This document shows, in pieces, positions 16,245 to 25,639 of a stretch of DNA of 36,863 nt. Numbering within the stretch: the first letter of the stretch is position 1; each line of letters begins with the position of its first letter. This stretch comes from Ignavibacteria bacterium UBA7675 (GTDB lineage: Bacteria > Bacteroidota > Ignavibacteria > Kapaibacteriales > UB7675). The notes beneath the pieces were generated by a model, which saw only the letters and a list, made by a program, of their open reading frames with translations, ran no database searches and was not told the origin of the DNA. The stretch is taken from positions 1-36,863 of the forward strand of contig DLHF01000042.1 in NCBI GenBank assembly GCA_002483085.1. The letters are read 5' to 3'. The translations under genes were made by a program, and so were the position numbers.

Positions 16245-17393
16245 ATGCGCATTTCATCGCTGCTGCTCGACCATATACGCAATCACGGGCGAACGGAAAT
16301 TGAGCTGTCAGCCGGTGTGAATGTGTTCTATGGAATGAATGGCCAAGGCAAAACGTCGGTATTGGAAGCTGTATCGCTTCTCGCCATGTCGACGACTTTT
16401 GTTCCCGGTTCCGACCTGTCCCTTGTGCAGCGCGGTGCAGATACTGCTCTTGCCTCAGCCTTTTGCTACAGCGATCTGCAAACATTGTATAAGGTGGCGG
16501 TACGCCTGAAGCCCGGTGAGAGGAAAGACATAAGTTCGTCGCTTGGCAAACGGCTCTCTCCCCAAGATATCATTGGCGAAATTCCTTTAGTTACTCTCTC
16601 GCCGGATAATAAGCAGATTACGGCTGGTGCTCCGCAGGATCGCAGACGGCTGATCGACAGCGTAATATCGCAGGCGAGCAGGCGCTATATGAAGGATCTC
16701 GTAAACTACCGGCGGATTCTGAAGCAGCGCAATGCTCTGCTGGCACGCGGTAAAGGCGATGCTGCCTTTCCATATGCTCTTATCGAGCCCTGGACAGAAG
16801 CGCTTATCGATGTCGGAGCAGAAATTGTAGTGCGGCGCGCGGAGTTTATTCGCGATTTCTCGGAAGTTGTACGCAGTACTTATGCCCGTATCGCTCGCAA
16901 CAGCGAAGATATCGCTCTGCTCTATGCGCCAAATGTGCTTCCGCCCGAATTGACGGAGTGCAGCCGGATACCGACTGTATTAGAAGTACGGGCGGCGTAT
17001 CAGGAAATAGCCACAGCCCGGAGGCGCGAAGAGAAGGCTCGCGGAGTGACGGTGTTTGGCCCGCAGAAAGACGAAGCCGTGATGATGGTAAACGGGGGAG
17101 TAGCACGGGAGTGCGCCTCGCAGGGGCAGCACAAAACATTGCTTGTTGCCATAAAAATGGCGGAATTCGACTATTTGCGCGATATACGATTAGAGACACC
17201 TGTCGTGCTGCTCGATGATATCTTTAGCGAGCTCGATTCCCAGCGGGCGACAAATGTGCTCGACTTGATGCGCTCGGACGCGCAGTCGTTTGTAACGACA
17301 ACTGACCCGGGTATTTTTCACAGCAACTTTGCCGGCGATAGTCGGCATGCGCTTTTTTCTGTGGATGGTGGGGCTGTGCAGCGCGAGCAGTAG
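16245..17393 (+). CDS. recF: DNA replication and repair protein RecF
   Basis: SMC-like ATPase that helps load RecA at single-strand gaps through the RecFOR pathway. 382 residues. The Walker A motif GMNGQGKTS is at about 30-38, the ABC-type signature region is around ASQGQHKTLLVAIKMAE, and Walker B is VVLLDDIFSELD near the C-terminus. ATG at 16245 begins 3 bases after the dnaN stop, so the two are cotranscribed, the common arrangement in bacteria. Nothing unusual was seen in length or motifs. Confidence 0.95.
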   Translation: MRISSLLLDHIRNHGRTEIELSAGVNVFYGMNGQGKTSVLEAVSLLAMSTTFVPGSDLSLVQRGADTALASAFCYSDLQTLYKVAVRLKPGERKDISSSLGKRLSPQDIIGEIPLVTLSPDNKQITAGAPQDRRRLIDSVISQASRRYMKDLVNYRRILKQRNALLARGKGDAAFPYALIEPWTEALIDVGAEIVVRRAEFIRDFSEVVRSTYARIARNSEDIALLYAPNVLPPELTECSRIPTVLEVRAAYQEIATARRREEKARGVTVFGPQKDEAVMMVNGGVARECASQGQHKTLLVAIKMAEFDYLRDIRLETPVVLLDDIFSELDSQRATNVLDLMRSDAQSFVTTTDPGIFHSNFAGDSRHALFSVDGGAVQREQ

Positions 17394-17417
17394 CCCCGAA
17401 CGACTTTTGGAGCCGTT

Positions 17418-17708
17418 ATGAAAAACGAGAATGCTACGCAGCTCGGTACAGTTCTCGCGGAACTGATCCGGCAGCACGGCCTCGACAAAAAAATTCAGGC
17501 TCAATCTATTCCCCTGTATTGGGAAGAAATTATAGGGCCAAATGCTGCAAAAACAGCTAAGGTGAAGAAGGTAGAATTCGGCAAGCTGATTGTCGAAGTT
17601 GGCGCTCCGGTATGGAGAACGGAACTGATGATGAGGCGCGAGGAAATACGAAAAAAACTAAACGAGCGCCTTGGAAGCGAAATGATCAAGGAAATCGTGC
17701 TGCGGTAA
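17418..17708 (+). CDS. dciA: DciA family protein (DUF721), replicative helicase loader/partner
   Basis: 96-residue protein with the DUF721/DciA fold: QLGTVLAELIRQHGLDKKI, then IPLYWEEIIGPNAAKTAKVKKVEFGKLIVEV, then VWRTELMMRREEI. The family is known to interact with DnaB helicase in bacteria lacking the DnaC/DnaI loaders. Position between recF and gyrB matches its usual neighbourhood. The predicted class has a KH-like N-terminal domain; the short version here has little beyond it. Confidence 0.85.
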   Translation: MKNENATQLGTVLAELIRQHGLDKKIQAQSIPLYWEEIIGPNAAKTAKVKKVEFGKLIVEVGAPVWRTELMMRREEIRKKLNERLGSEMIKEIVLR

Positions 17709-17814
17709 ACAACACCGTCAATGGCGAACTTTTTTGGGAAAATGGTACAGCATTCTGCCAGCTTGTTCGTCATTACAAGCATTGTGAATTCAATGACTTA
17801 AAAGTTTATACGTA

Positions 17815-19830
17815 ATGAAAGACCTTATGAGTATGGATCATACACCTGTCGAAGAGCAACCTCAAATAGACGGATACTCCGAAAGTAGTATTAAAGTTCT
17901 TGAAGGACTCGAAGCAGTACGCAAACGCCCGGCGATGTACATTGGCGACATTGGAGATCGGGGATTGCATCACCTTATCAATGAAGTTGTAGACAACTCG
18001 ATCGACGAGGCGCTGGCAGGCTATTGCACCCGTATTGTGGTAACTCTGCACGACGACGATTCCTGCTCGGTTCAGGACGACGGGCGCGGCATTCCTACCG
18101 GTCCGCACCCGGTTAAGAAAATATCCACTCTCGAAGTGGTGATGTGTACGCTGCACGCCGGTGGTAAATTCGATAAGAATTCCTACAAAGTGTCGGGCGG
18201 TTTGCACGGCGTTGGTGTGTCGTGTGTCAATGCTCTGTCGAGCTATATGCACGTAGAAGTTCGCCGCGATGGTAAGCTCTACGCTCAGGATTATTCACAA
18301 GGCGCTCCGCTTACAGGGGTGAATATCCTCGGTGAAGTATCGAATACTGGCACGACCATACGTTTTAAGCCCGACGACACTATATTTAAAGTTACAGAAT
18401 TTCGCTATGAGCGAGTGGCCGACCGCCTTCGCGAGTTGGCATTTCTCAATCCTCAGATTACTATTGAGCTCATCGACGAGCGCGGCGAAGGGCAAGCGGA
18501 TACATTCCATTATCCCGGCGGTCTTGTAGAATTTGTGAAATATATCGACAGTGGTAAAAACGCTCTCACGCAGGCTGTGTCGATTTCAGGTACGGGTATC
18601 GGCGACAACGAGACCGAAACAGTTGTTGATGTGTGCTTTCAGTACAACGACAGCTATACCGAAACAGTGCTGTCGTATGTAAACGATATCAACACTGTAG
18701 AAGGCGGTACGCACGTGGCAGGATTTCGCTCGGCGCTTACTCGCACGCTCAATAATTACGCTACCAAAAACAACCTTGTAAAAGGCGATAAAATTGCGCT
18801 CACGGGCGATGATTTTCGAGAGGGACTCACTGTTGTGGTATCGGTGAAAGTAGCCGAGCCGCAATTTGAAGGCCAGACAAAAACCAAGCTCGGCAACGGG
18901 GAAGTGGACGGTATCGTGCGCTCGATTGTCAACGACCAATTGAATATCTATCTCGATTCTAATCCCGGGCACGCAAAGCGCATGGTAGAAAAAGCTCTTC
19001 TGGCAGCCGAAGCACGCATTGCTGCACGCAAATCGCGCGAACTGGTGCGCCGCAAGAACGTGCTCGAATCATCGGCGTTGCCCGGCAAGCTCGCCGACTG
19101 CTCTTCGACTAACCCCGACGACTGCGAAATCTATATTGTAGAGGGCGATTCCGCAGGTGGTTCGGCCAAACAGGGGCGCAACCGGCAGTTCCAGGCAATT
19201 CTGCCCATCAAGGGGAAAATCCTGAATGTGCAAAAAGCCAGATTGTCCAAAATTCTTGAAAATGAAGAAATTCGGGCGATTTTTACAGCGCTTGGCGTTG
19301 GTTTTGGCGAAGACTTCGACGCGAGTAAGACGCGCTATGGCAAGATTATTCTCATGGCGGATGCCGATGTAGACGGTTCGCACATTCGCACGCTGCTGCT
19401 TACGCTGTTTTTTAATCACATGCACGATCTGATAGAGCACGGCAAGGTCTATATAGCCCAGCCACCGCTGTACAAAGTGAAAAAAGGCAAGCGTGAAGCG
19501 TATGCATTCAACGAGCAGGAGCGCGACGAGATTATCCAGTCGATGCGCAAAGCTCCGGCTGCTGCGGTCGACGAAGATCAGACAGAAATTGTCGAATCGG
19601 CGAGCAAGGACGGGATAGTAATTTCGCGCTTTAAAGGTCTTGGCGAGATGAATCCTGAACAGTTATGGGACACGACAATGAACCCCGAGACCCGCACACT
19701 GCTGCAGGTCACGATTGAGAATGCGGCGGCGGCGGCCAAAGTATTCGAGACACTGATGGGCGACCAAGTAGAGCCGCGCCGGGAATTTATCGAGCGTAAT
19801 GCACAATATGTAAAGAACCTCGACATCTGA
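17815..19830 (+). CDS. gyrB: DNA gyrase subunit B
   Basis: ATPase subunit of the type IIA topoisomerase that introduces negative supercoils. 671 residues, without the extra domain of the longer enterobacterial form. The GHKL ATP site includes EVVDNSIDEALAG (about 57-69), DDGRGIP and GGLHGVGVSCVNAL; the QTK loop is GQTKTKLGN (about 351). The TOPRIM domain has EGDSAGGSAKQGRNR (about 443) and DADVDGSHI (about 516). The C-terminus GLGEMNPEQLWDTTMNPETR is typical. Several ATGs (17815, 17827, 17833) are in frame near the start and no ribosome site decides between them; gyrase is favoured over topoisomerase IV by neighbourhood and overall sequence. Confidence 0.95.
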   Translation: MKDLMSMDHTPVEEQPQIDGYSESSIKVLEGLEAVRKRPAMYIGDIGDRGLHHLINEVVDNSIDEALAGYCTRIVVTLHDDDSCSVQDDGRGIPTGPHPVKKISTLEVVMCTLHAGGKFDKNSYKVSGGLHGVGVSCVNALSSYMHVEVRRDGKLYAQDYSQGAPLTGVNILGEVSNTGTTIRFKPDDTIFKVTEFRYERVADRLRELAFLNPQITIELIDERGEGQADTFHYPGGLVEFVKYIDSGKNALTQAVSISGTGIGDNETETVVDVCFQYNDSYTETVLSYVNDINTVEGGTHVAGFRSALTRTLNNYATKNNLVKGDKIALTGDDFREGLTVVVSVKVAEPQFEGQTKTKLGNGEVDGIVRSIVNDQLNIYLDSNPGHAKRMVEKALLAAEARIAARKSRELVRRKNVLESSALPGKLADCSSTNPDDCEIYIVEGDSAGGSAKQGRNRQFQAILPIKGKILNVQKARLSKILENEEIRAIFTALGVGFGEDFDASKTRYGKIILMADADVDGSHIRTLLLTLFFNHMHDLIEHGKVYIAQPPLYKVKKGKREAYAFNEQERDEIIQSMRKAPAAAVDEDQTEIVESASKDGIVISRFKGLGEMNPEQLWDTTMNPETRTLLQVTIENAAAAAKVFETLMGDQVEPRREFIERNAQYVKNLDI

Positions 19831-19903
19831 TGCCTGTAACGATCCTGTGCCGGGCGGTGTCTTACTGCCTGCGCGCAGGGCAAAGGCGCAAGGCCCGGAT
19901 TCT

Positions 19904-20368
19904 ATGGTAGATCTACAACAATGGCGTTCATCTAAATGGCTTACATTCGGCATTGTCGTTCTTTTGGCTATTGTCGTGCTGATGGCGTATTTTTTAGTAA
20001 ATCGCTTTATACTATCGCCGCCAATCGACGCTACTATCGAACGAACTGATTTGCTCGTGCACGAGGGAGAGCAGATTCAAGTAAATGTGCTCAACGGGTG
20101 TGGTCAAGATGGTATAGCGCGGCGTACTATGGACTATCTGCGCGCGCGCGGATTCGACGTAGTAGAGATTACCAACTTCGACCGGCTCGACGTCGACCGG
20201 TCGTTTGTGATCGACAGAGTAGGCGATACGCTGTCGGCTGCAAAAGCGGCGTATGCGCTTGGCATACCCGATTCGTTGGTAACTTCGGACATCGACTCAA
20301 CTCTTTATTTGCGGTGTAGTATCGTGCTCGGGAAGGACTATGCGGTTTTGCGTCCGTTTACGCGATAA
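19904..20368 (+). CDS. Membrane-anchored LytR_C-domain protein
   Basis: About 154 residues with one transmembrane helix (about 11-36) and a C-terminal LytR_C-like domain recognised from QVNVLNGCGQDGIARRTMDYLRARGFDVVEI and a later VGDTLSAAKAAYALG. The family is found at the end of LytR-CpsA-Psr proteins and as stand-alone membrane proteins, with no established biochemical role. In this lineage such a protein beside rsfS is a familiar neighbourhood (from general knowledge). The frame opens earlier at a GTG (19847), but ATG at 19904 lies just before the membrane segment. A 100-base gap separates it from rsfS. Confidence 0.8.
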   Translation: MVDLQQWRSSKWLTFGIVVLLAIVVLMAYFLVNRFILSPPIDATIERTDLLVHEGEQIQVNVLNGCGQDGIARRTMDYLRARGFDVVEITNFDRLDVDRSFVIDRVGDTLSAAKAAYALGIPDSLVTSDIDSTLYLRCSIVLGKDYAVLRPFTR

Positions 20369-20471
20369 ATGCCGCAGATGGGCTCCACACGAGACAGGGT
20401 ACTGACACGTTAACACGGATGAATATACCAGCTATACAAGCTGATGCATTGAAGTATTTTTTCAGGAGAAC

Positions 20472-20882
20472 ATGACTACAATCGACGATTCGTTTGAACT
20501 GGCTAAAGCCTGTGCCCAGCTTGCGCTCAGCCGCAAGGCTGCCGATATACGCATACTCGACCTTACCGAAATCGAATCTTCACCGGCTGACTACTTTGTG
20601 GTTTGCACAGCAGGATCGGAAGTGCAGATGCGTGCTATTCGGGATGTTGTGATAAGAGGTTCCGCCGAGTTTGGTTCGGCAAAGCCAAAGACAGAAGGGG
20701 AAGATGGCGCGCAGTGGGTGTTGCTCGACTATTTTGATGTTGTCGTTCACGTCTTTTCTGCCGATGGCCGAGTGTTTTACAAGCTCGAAAAGCTCTGGGG
20801 TGATGCCCCGGTGTACCTTGTCGACGACAAGGGAGAGGCAACACTACAGGAGGCTTCCGTAGCGCGCCAGGCAAATGCATAG
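20472..20882 (+). CDS. rsfS: Ribosomal silencing factor RsfS (Iojap family)
   Basis: 136-residue RsfS/Iojap protein that binds ribosomal protein uL14 and blocks 30S-50S joining when nutrients are low. Conserved elements include ILDLTEIESSPADYFVVCTAGSEVQMRAIRD and EGEDGAQWVLLDYFDVVVHVF, with FYKLEKLWGDAP near the C-terminus. The ATG at 20472 is preceded by AGGAGAAC, a good ribosome site. A short extra C-terminal tail follows the conserved domain. Confidence 0.95.
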   Translation: MTTIDDSFELAKACAQLALSRKAADIRILDLTEIESSPADYFVVCTAGSEVQMRAIRDVVIRGSAEFGSAKPKTEGEDGAQWVLLDYFDVVVHVFSADGRVFYKLEKLWGDAPVYLVDDKGEATLQEASVARQANA

Positions 20883-20901
20883 GAGCGTGCACGCAACTAA
20901 T

Positions 20902-21010
20902 AGCCCGTTTCTCCGTAGCAAGCCGCTTGGCTATCTGCATAGGGGGAGCGGGCTGGAAACTTCTGATATACAGGTTCTTGCTTGCAAAAGAGAGGAAGAA
21001 TCCTGTATAT
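20902..21010 (+). promoter_or_regulatory. Two hairpins upstream of the peptide-transporter operon
   Basis: The first hairpin pairs AGCCCG..CTCC (20902-20914) with GGAG CGGGCT (20945-20954) and encloses CAAGC-C-GCTTG. The second pairs ATATACAGG+TTCTT (20966-20979) with AAGAA+CCTGTATAT (20996-21010) around a 16-base loop, with one bulged base. Neither is followed by a T-run. The first may end the rsfS transcript. The second ends at TATATTTCG, which resembles a Bacteroidetes -7 box, so it may also sit at a promoter. The role is an inference. Confidence 0.45.
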
Positions 21011-21146
21011 TTCGCAATCTTTTCCAAACTATTACCTTTTTGTGAAGCTCCGGTGCTGCAATAAGCCATTGCGTTGTATCGGAACTACGCCGTTGTAAGT
21101 AATCAATCATCTTTTATTGTCTATCAACTTTCTGTGAGGGAGAATT

Positions 21147-23123
21147 ATGCGTTTTTCTCTTCGCTCGGCCATACTGCCCGTATGTGTCGGTGCTGTACTG
21201 GCTTTGGGTTTTACTGAATGCGGTCGTGAGAATAAACCCGGAACCGAAGCAACCGATAAATCCGGCAAGTCCTATCAGACCCAACTTTGGGTAAAGTACA
21301 AGGATATCCCTCCGGGCGCCGATCCGTCGGTACCGGCTGAAATGGGCGGTAACGGCTTCGAAAAGATTGCTGATTCTCTTGGATATGTAACTTACTCTGC
21401 GCCTGAAGCCGATCTGCCGTATTTTGGCGATCCGCGCGCAAAAGTAGGGGGCGAGATACATACAACCATTTCCCGCTTTCCTCTTACTTTCCGCGTTATG
21501 GGGCAAAACTCCAATTTCGTGGAGAACTCCATGATCCAGGGTATGGTGTACCAGAGCCTGTTGGGTACGCATCCGCTTAACTATGATTATGTGCCTCAGC
21601 TCGCCTCGCACTGGATGATCGGTGCCGACAAGATGACATTCCGCTACCGCATTGATCCCAATGCTCGCTTTGCCGACGGAAAGCCAGTGACATCCGAGGA
21701 CGTGGTAGCCACATGGAAACTGGCGATGGACGAGACGATTCTCGACCCCTCGATGCAGCTTACCTATGGCAAACTCGAACAGCCAGTAGCTATCAGCAAG
21801 TACATCGTAGAAGTAAAAGCAAAAAGCCTGAACTGGCGCAATTTCTTCTATTTCTCCCTTGCACTTCCTATTCTGCCTGCACATGAAATTGGTAATATTA
21901 CTGGCCAAGAATTCTTGACAAAGTATGAATTTACTATGCCGACGGGCTCGGGCGAGTACGCATTCCTGAAAGGCGATATCGAAAAAGGACAGGCCTACAC
22001 GTTTACTCGTCGCGACGACTGGTGGCAAAAAGACGATCCGATGTACAAATACACCGGCAACTTCGACCGCATTTCGTTTGAAGTTGTAAAAGACAACCCG
22101 ACGCTTGAATACGAAAAATTCAAAAAAGGCGACCAGGACGCATTCCTGTTTACTGGCCTTACCACCGAGCAATGGCTGAAGGATAAATACGAAGCATTAG
22201 ATAAAGGCTGGGTGCAGAAGCGCCGTGTGTACACGAATGCTCCGATGGGTACAAATGGCTACGCATTTAATCTGCGCAAGCCGCCGTTCGACGATATCCG
22301 TGTCCGTACAGCATTTGCTCTTCTGCACAACCGCGATGCTATCATCGAAAAGCTGTTGTACAATGAATACACGCTTACGAATTCGTACTACTCCAACTCT
22401 GTGTACGAAAACCCGAACAATCCAGTGCTGAAATACGATCCTGCACGCGCACAGCAATTGCTCGCTGAAGCAGGATGGAAGACGAAAAACGGACAGGGTA
22501 TTCTTGTGAAAAACGGAAAGCCGTTTGTGCTTGAAATGGGTATTCCCAAAGTGATCGAGAAATTTGTGACGCCGTATCAGCAAGAACTCCGCAAAGTGGG
22601 TATTGACTTGCAAATCAAACTGCAAGATGGCAATACGCTGTTTCAGAGTGCCATGGATCGGAATTTCTCCATCTACTGGATTAGCTGGGGCGGTTTGCAA
22701 GTGCCTAATCCCGAGACATCGCTGAACTCCAAGCTCGCAGACCAGAAAGACAACAACAACCTGGAAGGCTTCAAAAACGCTCGTGTAGATGAGTTGTGCC
22801 GCATCTACGACACAACGTTCACGCGTGCGCGCCAGCTAGATATTATCCGCGAGGTCGACAGCATTGCAATGTCCATGCACCATGATGCACTTGGATGGAA
22901 TCCCAAAGGCATCCGTATTATCTACTGGGATAAGTTTGGCATGCCCGATTATGTGCTGCCGCGCTTTACTTCGCTCGGACAGTACGATGCAGCTATCATT
23001 GGCTCCTGGTGGTACGACGCCGACAAGGCAAAGGCCCTTGAAGAAGCCATGAAGAGCAAAAAAGCTCTGCCTGTTGGCAAGACTGATGTGATGTTCTGGA
23101 AAGAATTTAAAGACAAACAGTGA
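21147..23123 (+). CDS. Peptide ABC transporter substrate-binding lipoprotein, YejA-like (SBP_bac_5)
   Basis: 658-residue extracytoplasmic solute-binding protein of the oligopeptide/YejA class. The N-terminal hydrophobic segment ends at Cys25 (ALGFTEC), a plausible but loose lipobox. The family phrases are clear: LASHWMIGADKMTFRYRIDPNARFADGKPVTSEDVVATW, a TRRDDWW segment and the hinge region NGYAFNLRKPPFDDIRVRTAF. GAGGGAG precedes the ATG closely. Its partner permeases match YejB/YejE better than OppB/OppC, which points to peptides or peptide-like compounds as cargo; the actual substrate is not known. A strong terminator follows, consistent with separate high-level expression of the binding protein. 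Confidence 0.9.
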   Translation: MRFSLRSAILPVCVGAVLALGFTECGRENKPGTEATDKSGKSYQTQLWVKYKDIPPGADPSVPAEMGGNGFEKIADSLGYVTYSAPEADLPYFGDPRAKVGGEIHTTISRFPLTFRVMGQNSNFVENSMIQGMVYQSLLGTHPLNYDYVPQLASHWMIGADKMTFRYRIDPNARFADGKPVTSEDVVATWKLAMDETILDPSMQLTYGKLEQPVAISKYIVEVKAKSLNWRNFFYFSLALPILPAHEIGNITGQEFLTKYEFTMPTGSGEYAFLKGDIEKGQAYTFTRRDDWWQKDDPMYKYTGNFDRISFEVVKDNPTLEYEKFKKGDQDAFLFTGLTTEQWLKDKYEALDKGWVQKRRVYTNAPMGTNGYAFNLRKPPFDDIRVRTAFALLHNRDAIIEKLLYNEYTLTNSYYSNSVYENPNNPVLKYDPARAQQLLAEAGWKTKNGQGILVKNGKPFVLEMGIPKVIEKFVTPYQQELRKVGIDLQIKLQDGNTLFQSAMDRNFSIYWISWGGLQVPNPETSLNSKLADQKDNNNLEGFKNARVDELCRIYDTTFTRARQLDIIREVDSIAMSMHHDALGWNPKGIRIIYWDKFGMPDYVLPRFTSLGQYDAAIIGSWWYDADKAKALEEAMKSKKALPVGKTDVMFWKEFKDKQ

Positions 23124-23130
23124 TGACGAT

Positions 23131-23172
23131 AGACCGACAGGAAGTGTTGAGCTTCCTGTCGGTCTTTTTTTT
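23131..23172 (+). terminator. Strong intrinsic terminator between binding-protein and permease genes
   Basis: A 13-bp perfect stem (GACCGACAGGAAG with CTTCCTGTCGGTC, loop TGTTGAG) is followed by eight T. It begins 8 bases after the yejA-like stop and 19 bases before the permease ATG. It probably lowers permease expression relative to the binding protein by partial read-through and protects the upstream mRNA. Confidence 0.9.
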
Positions 23173-23190
23173 AGAGAAAATGGTGAATCA

Positions 23191-24435
23191 ATGACACAGT
23201 ATTTTATACGACGTCTTCTTCTTACTATTCCCACGTTCATCGGCTGTACTATTATTGTATTCTTTATTGTGCAGCTCGCTCCCGGTGGCCCGCTTGAGCA
23301 GCAGCTTATGGCGCTGAAGATGGGGGCAGGCAATGAGCGCGGAGGGGGCAATGCGCGCGGCGAAGGCGGTGCCATGATCCCTGAGAGCACAATGGAAAGC
23401 CTGCGAGAATATTACCAGCTTGATAGATCGACACCTGCGCGATATATGATCTGGCTTGGCTTATTCCCTCGGCCAATCAACCCTGTTGTGGTCAAGGATG
23501 TAAACGAACCCTTCCGCATCGGCGAAAAGCAAGGGCGTTTAGAGGGAGCACCCGGCAATTATCACGTAGTAAATGCTAGCAATTCTTCGCAAACTCTTGA
23601 TGATTGGACGGTAGAGGAGAAAATTCTGAAGGATGGCACGAAGAGAGTGAGAGTGTACCAAAAAGAATTTAGCGGTATCCTCACCGGAAACTTCGGCGAC
23701 TCGTCGGAGTATCGCGAGCCCGTTGGTGGTCTGATCGTAGACCGGATGAATGTGTCTCTGCAATTTGGCCTCATTGGTCTTATCCTTTCTTACACTGTGT
23801 GCGTGTACCTCGGTATTCAAAAAGCTCTCAAACACGGCTCGCCCTTTGATGTGGTATCCAGTGTGTTAGTGTTTATTGGGTACTCGGTGCCGGGCTGGGC
23901 GCTTGGCCTGCTGCTGCTGGTGCTGCTCGGTGGCGGTTCCTTCTGGGATGTCTTTCCACTCGGCAGTTTTCAGTCGCGCGATTATGAAACTCTGGACTTC
24001 ATGGGCAAGCTCTGGGACAGGGCAGCTCACGCGGTACTACCTACCATTGCCTATACCATTGCCGGTTTCGCGTCGCTTACAGTGCTGATGAAAAACTCGA
24101 TTCTCGAAAATATTAGCCAGGATTATGTGCGTACAGCTTTTGCAAAGGGCTTGCGCGAACGCCGCGTTATCTGGGTGCATACCCTGCGGAACTCTATTAT
24201 CCCAATTGCGTCGAGGATTGGTTTCATCGTAGCTGCCTTTATCACAGGTTCCTATTTTGTGGAATGGGTGTTCAATATCGATGGGATTGGCAAATTGTCA
24301 TATCAGGCAATTCTCTCTCGCGATTACAATATTGTCTTTGCCTTTACAGTGATCACTGTGCTGATACAGCTTTTTGGTGCAATTGTTTCCGACTTTGTAC
24401 TGGCATTGGTCGACCCCCGAATTCGATTTAAATAA
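23191..24435 (+). CDS. yejB: Peptide ABC transporter permease, YejB-like, with a large periplasmic insertion
   Basis: Inner-membrane permease of 414 residues. The N-terminal helix IRRLLLTIPTFIGCTIIVFFIVQLAPGGP and the phrase GNFGDS match the YejB subfamily; the C-terminal core has VLMKNSILENISQDYVRTAFAKGL (the coupling EAA-type loop) and ends LVDPRIRFK. Between YMIWLG (about 85-90) and GNFGDS (about 167) there is an extra region of roughly 70 residues. The E. coli-type YejB (about 364 residues) has only a short link there. The extension is predicted periplasmic. It pairs with the yejE-like gene 11 bases downstream. Confidence 0.88.
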   Translation: MTQYFIRRLLLTIPTFIGCTIIVFFIVQLAPGGPLEQQLMALKMGAGNERGGGNARGEGGAMIPESTMESLREYYQLDRSTPARYMIWLGLFPRPINPVVVKDVNEPFRIGEKQGRLEGAPGNYHVVNASNSSQTLDDWTVEEKILKDGTKRVRVYQKEFSGILTGNFGDSSEYREPVGGLIVDRMNVSLQFGLIGLILSYTVCVYLGIQKALKHGSPFDVVSSVLVFIGYSVPGWALGLLLLVLLGGGSFWDVFPLGSFQSRDYETLDFMGKLWDRAAHAVLPTIAYTIAGFASLTVLMKNSILENISQDYVRTAFAKGLRERRVIWVHTLRNSIIPIASRIGFIVAAFITGSYFVEWVFNIDGIGKLSYQAILSRDYNIVFAFTVITVLIQLFGAIVSDFVLALVDPRIRFK

Positions 24436-24446
24436 TACTGGAGATT

Positions 24447-25631
24447 ATGGCTACAGATCAACGTTCGACAACCGCGACGCCGTCCCAGCCCCCAAACGGG
24501 AACGAGGCAGCCGTTGCTCCGCCGAAAAAATCGTTGACGATCAACCAGCGACGCTGGCGCAAATTTAAGGGCCTGAAGCGCGGTTATTATTCGTTTCTGA
24601 TTTTAGTTACTGCCTATATTCTTTCTCTGTTTTTGCCTCTGCTGGTCAACAACAAGGCTATTATTGTGCATTACAACGGCGAGACCTATTTTCCCGCCGC
24701 TAAGTCTTTTTTTGTCAATATTCCGGCCATAGGTAGCATTTTCGGTAGCGATTTCTATAGTGGAGAGTCGTTTGGCCAGGTAGGGAATTCCGGCGAGGCC
24801 GTGTACCGCAAGCTGCAATTGCAGTATGAACGCGAGGGCGGCAGCAACTACCTACTGATGCCTCTGTACAAATTTGGCCCGATTGAAGACATAAGCGTTG
24901 ATGGCAACGACCCGCTGAAAGCGCCATTCGATAGCGACAGCCAGGGGCAATTCCGGCTGCTCGGCACCGATGATCGCGGGCGGGATGTCTTTGCGAGAAT
25001 GGTGTATGGATTTACCGTGTCCATCTCCTTTGCGCTGATCATGGTGCTTATCGACTACATTATTGGCGTGCCCATTGGCGGAATGCTCGGGTATTTTGGT
25101 GGGTGGTTTGATATTATCATGCAGCGGATTATTGAGATATGGTCTACACTGCCTATCCTGTTCATCGTAATTATTATTGCCTCGCTTATCCGGCCTGATT
25201 TCTGGATGCTTATCCTCATTTTGTCATTAGTGGGCTGGATTGGTCCTACAGTGCTGATGCGCGCCGAGTTCTACCGCGAGAAAGCGAAGGACTACGTAGC
25301 AGCGGCAATTTCTATTGGCGTGCCTACGCGTAAGATTATCCTCAAGCATATTTTGCCGAACTCATTAGTGCCGATTATTACGTTTTTCCCGTTTACAGTA
25401 GTTGGCGGTATTACAGCACTTGTTAGCTTGGACTTTCTGGGATTCGGTCTTCCGCCGCCGACACCGAGCTGGGGTCAGATGCTGGGAGTAGGGCTTTCGA
25501 ACATCACGAGTTCGTGGTGGCTTGTTATGGTGCCGCTTTCGGCGATGTTCAGCACGCTGCTTCTCACGGTGTTTATCGGTGAGGGCATCCGCGAGGCATT
25601 CGATCCCAAGGTATTCTCGCGTCTGCGGTAG
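24447..25631 (+). CDS. yejE: Peptide ABC transporter permease, YejE-like
   Basis: 394-residue inner-membrane permease. The N-terminal cytoplasmic stretch (about 1-45) ends RRWRKFKGLKRGYYSF, followed by one helix and a periplasmic domain that includes the YejE-like VHYNGETYFP. The permease core has LLGTDDRGRDVFARMVYG, the coupling loop MRAEFYREKAKDYVAAAISIGVP and SLDFLGFGLPPPTPSWG, and ends EAFDPKVFSRLR. GGAG lies shortly before the ATG. It forms the heterodimeric channel with the YejB-like protein. Confidence 0.9.
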   Translation: MATDQRSTTATPSQPPNGNEAAVAPPKKSLTINQRRWRKFKGLKRGYYSFLILVTAYILSLFLPLLVNNKAIIVHYNGETYFPAAKSFFVNIPAIGSIFGSDFYSGESFGQVGNSGEAVYRKLQLQYEREGGSNYLLMPLYKFGPIEDISVDGNDPLKAPFDSDSQGQFRLLGTDDRGRDVFARMVYGFTVSISFALIMVLIDYIIGVPIGGMLGYFGGWFDIIMQRIIEIWSTLPILFIVIIIASLIRPDFWMLILILSLVGWIGPTVLMRAEFYREKAKDYVAAAISIGVPTRKIILKHILPNSLVPIITFFPFTVVGGITALVSLDFLGFGLPPPTPSWGQMLGVGLSNITSSWWLVMVPLSAMFSTLLLTVFIGEGIREAFDPKVFSRLR

Positions 25632-25639
25632 TTTGTGAA

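Noticed and set aside
21114..22172. 352-residue minus-strand frame opposite the YejA-like gene
   Set aside because: Composition of a codon shadow; the plus strand has a clear solute-binding protein.
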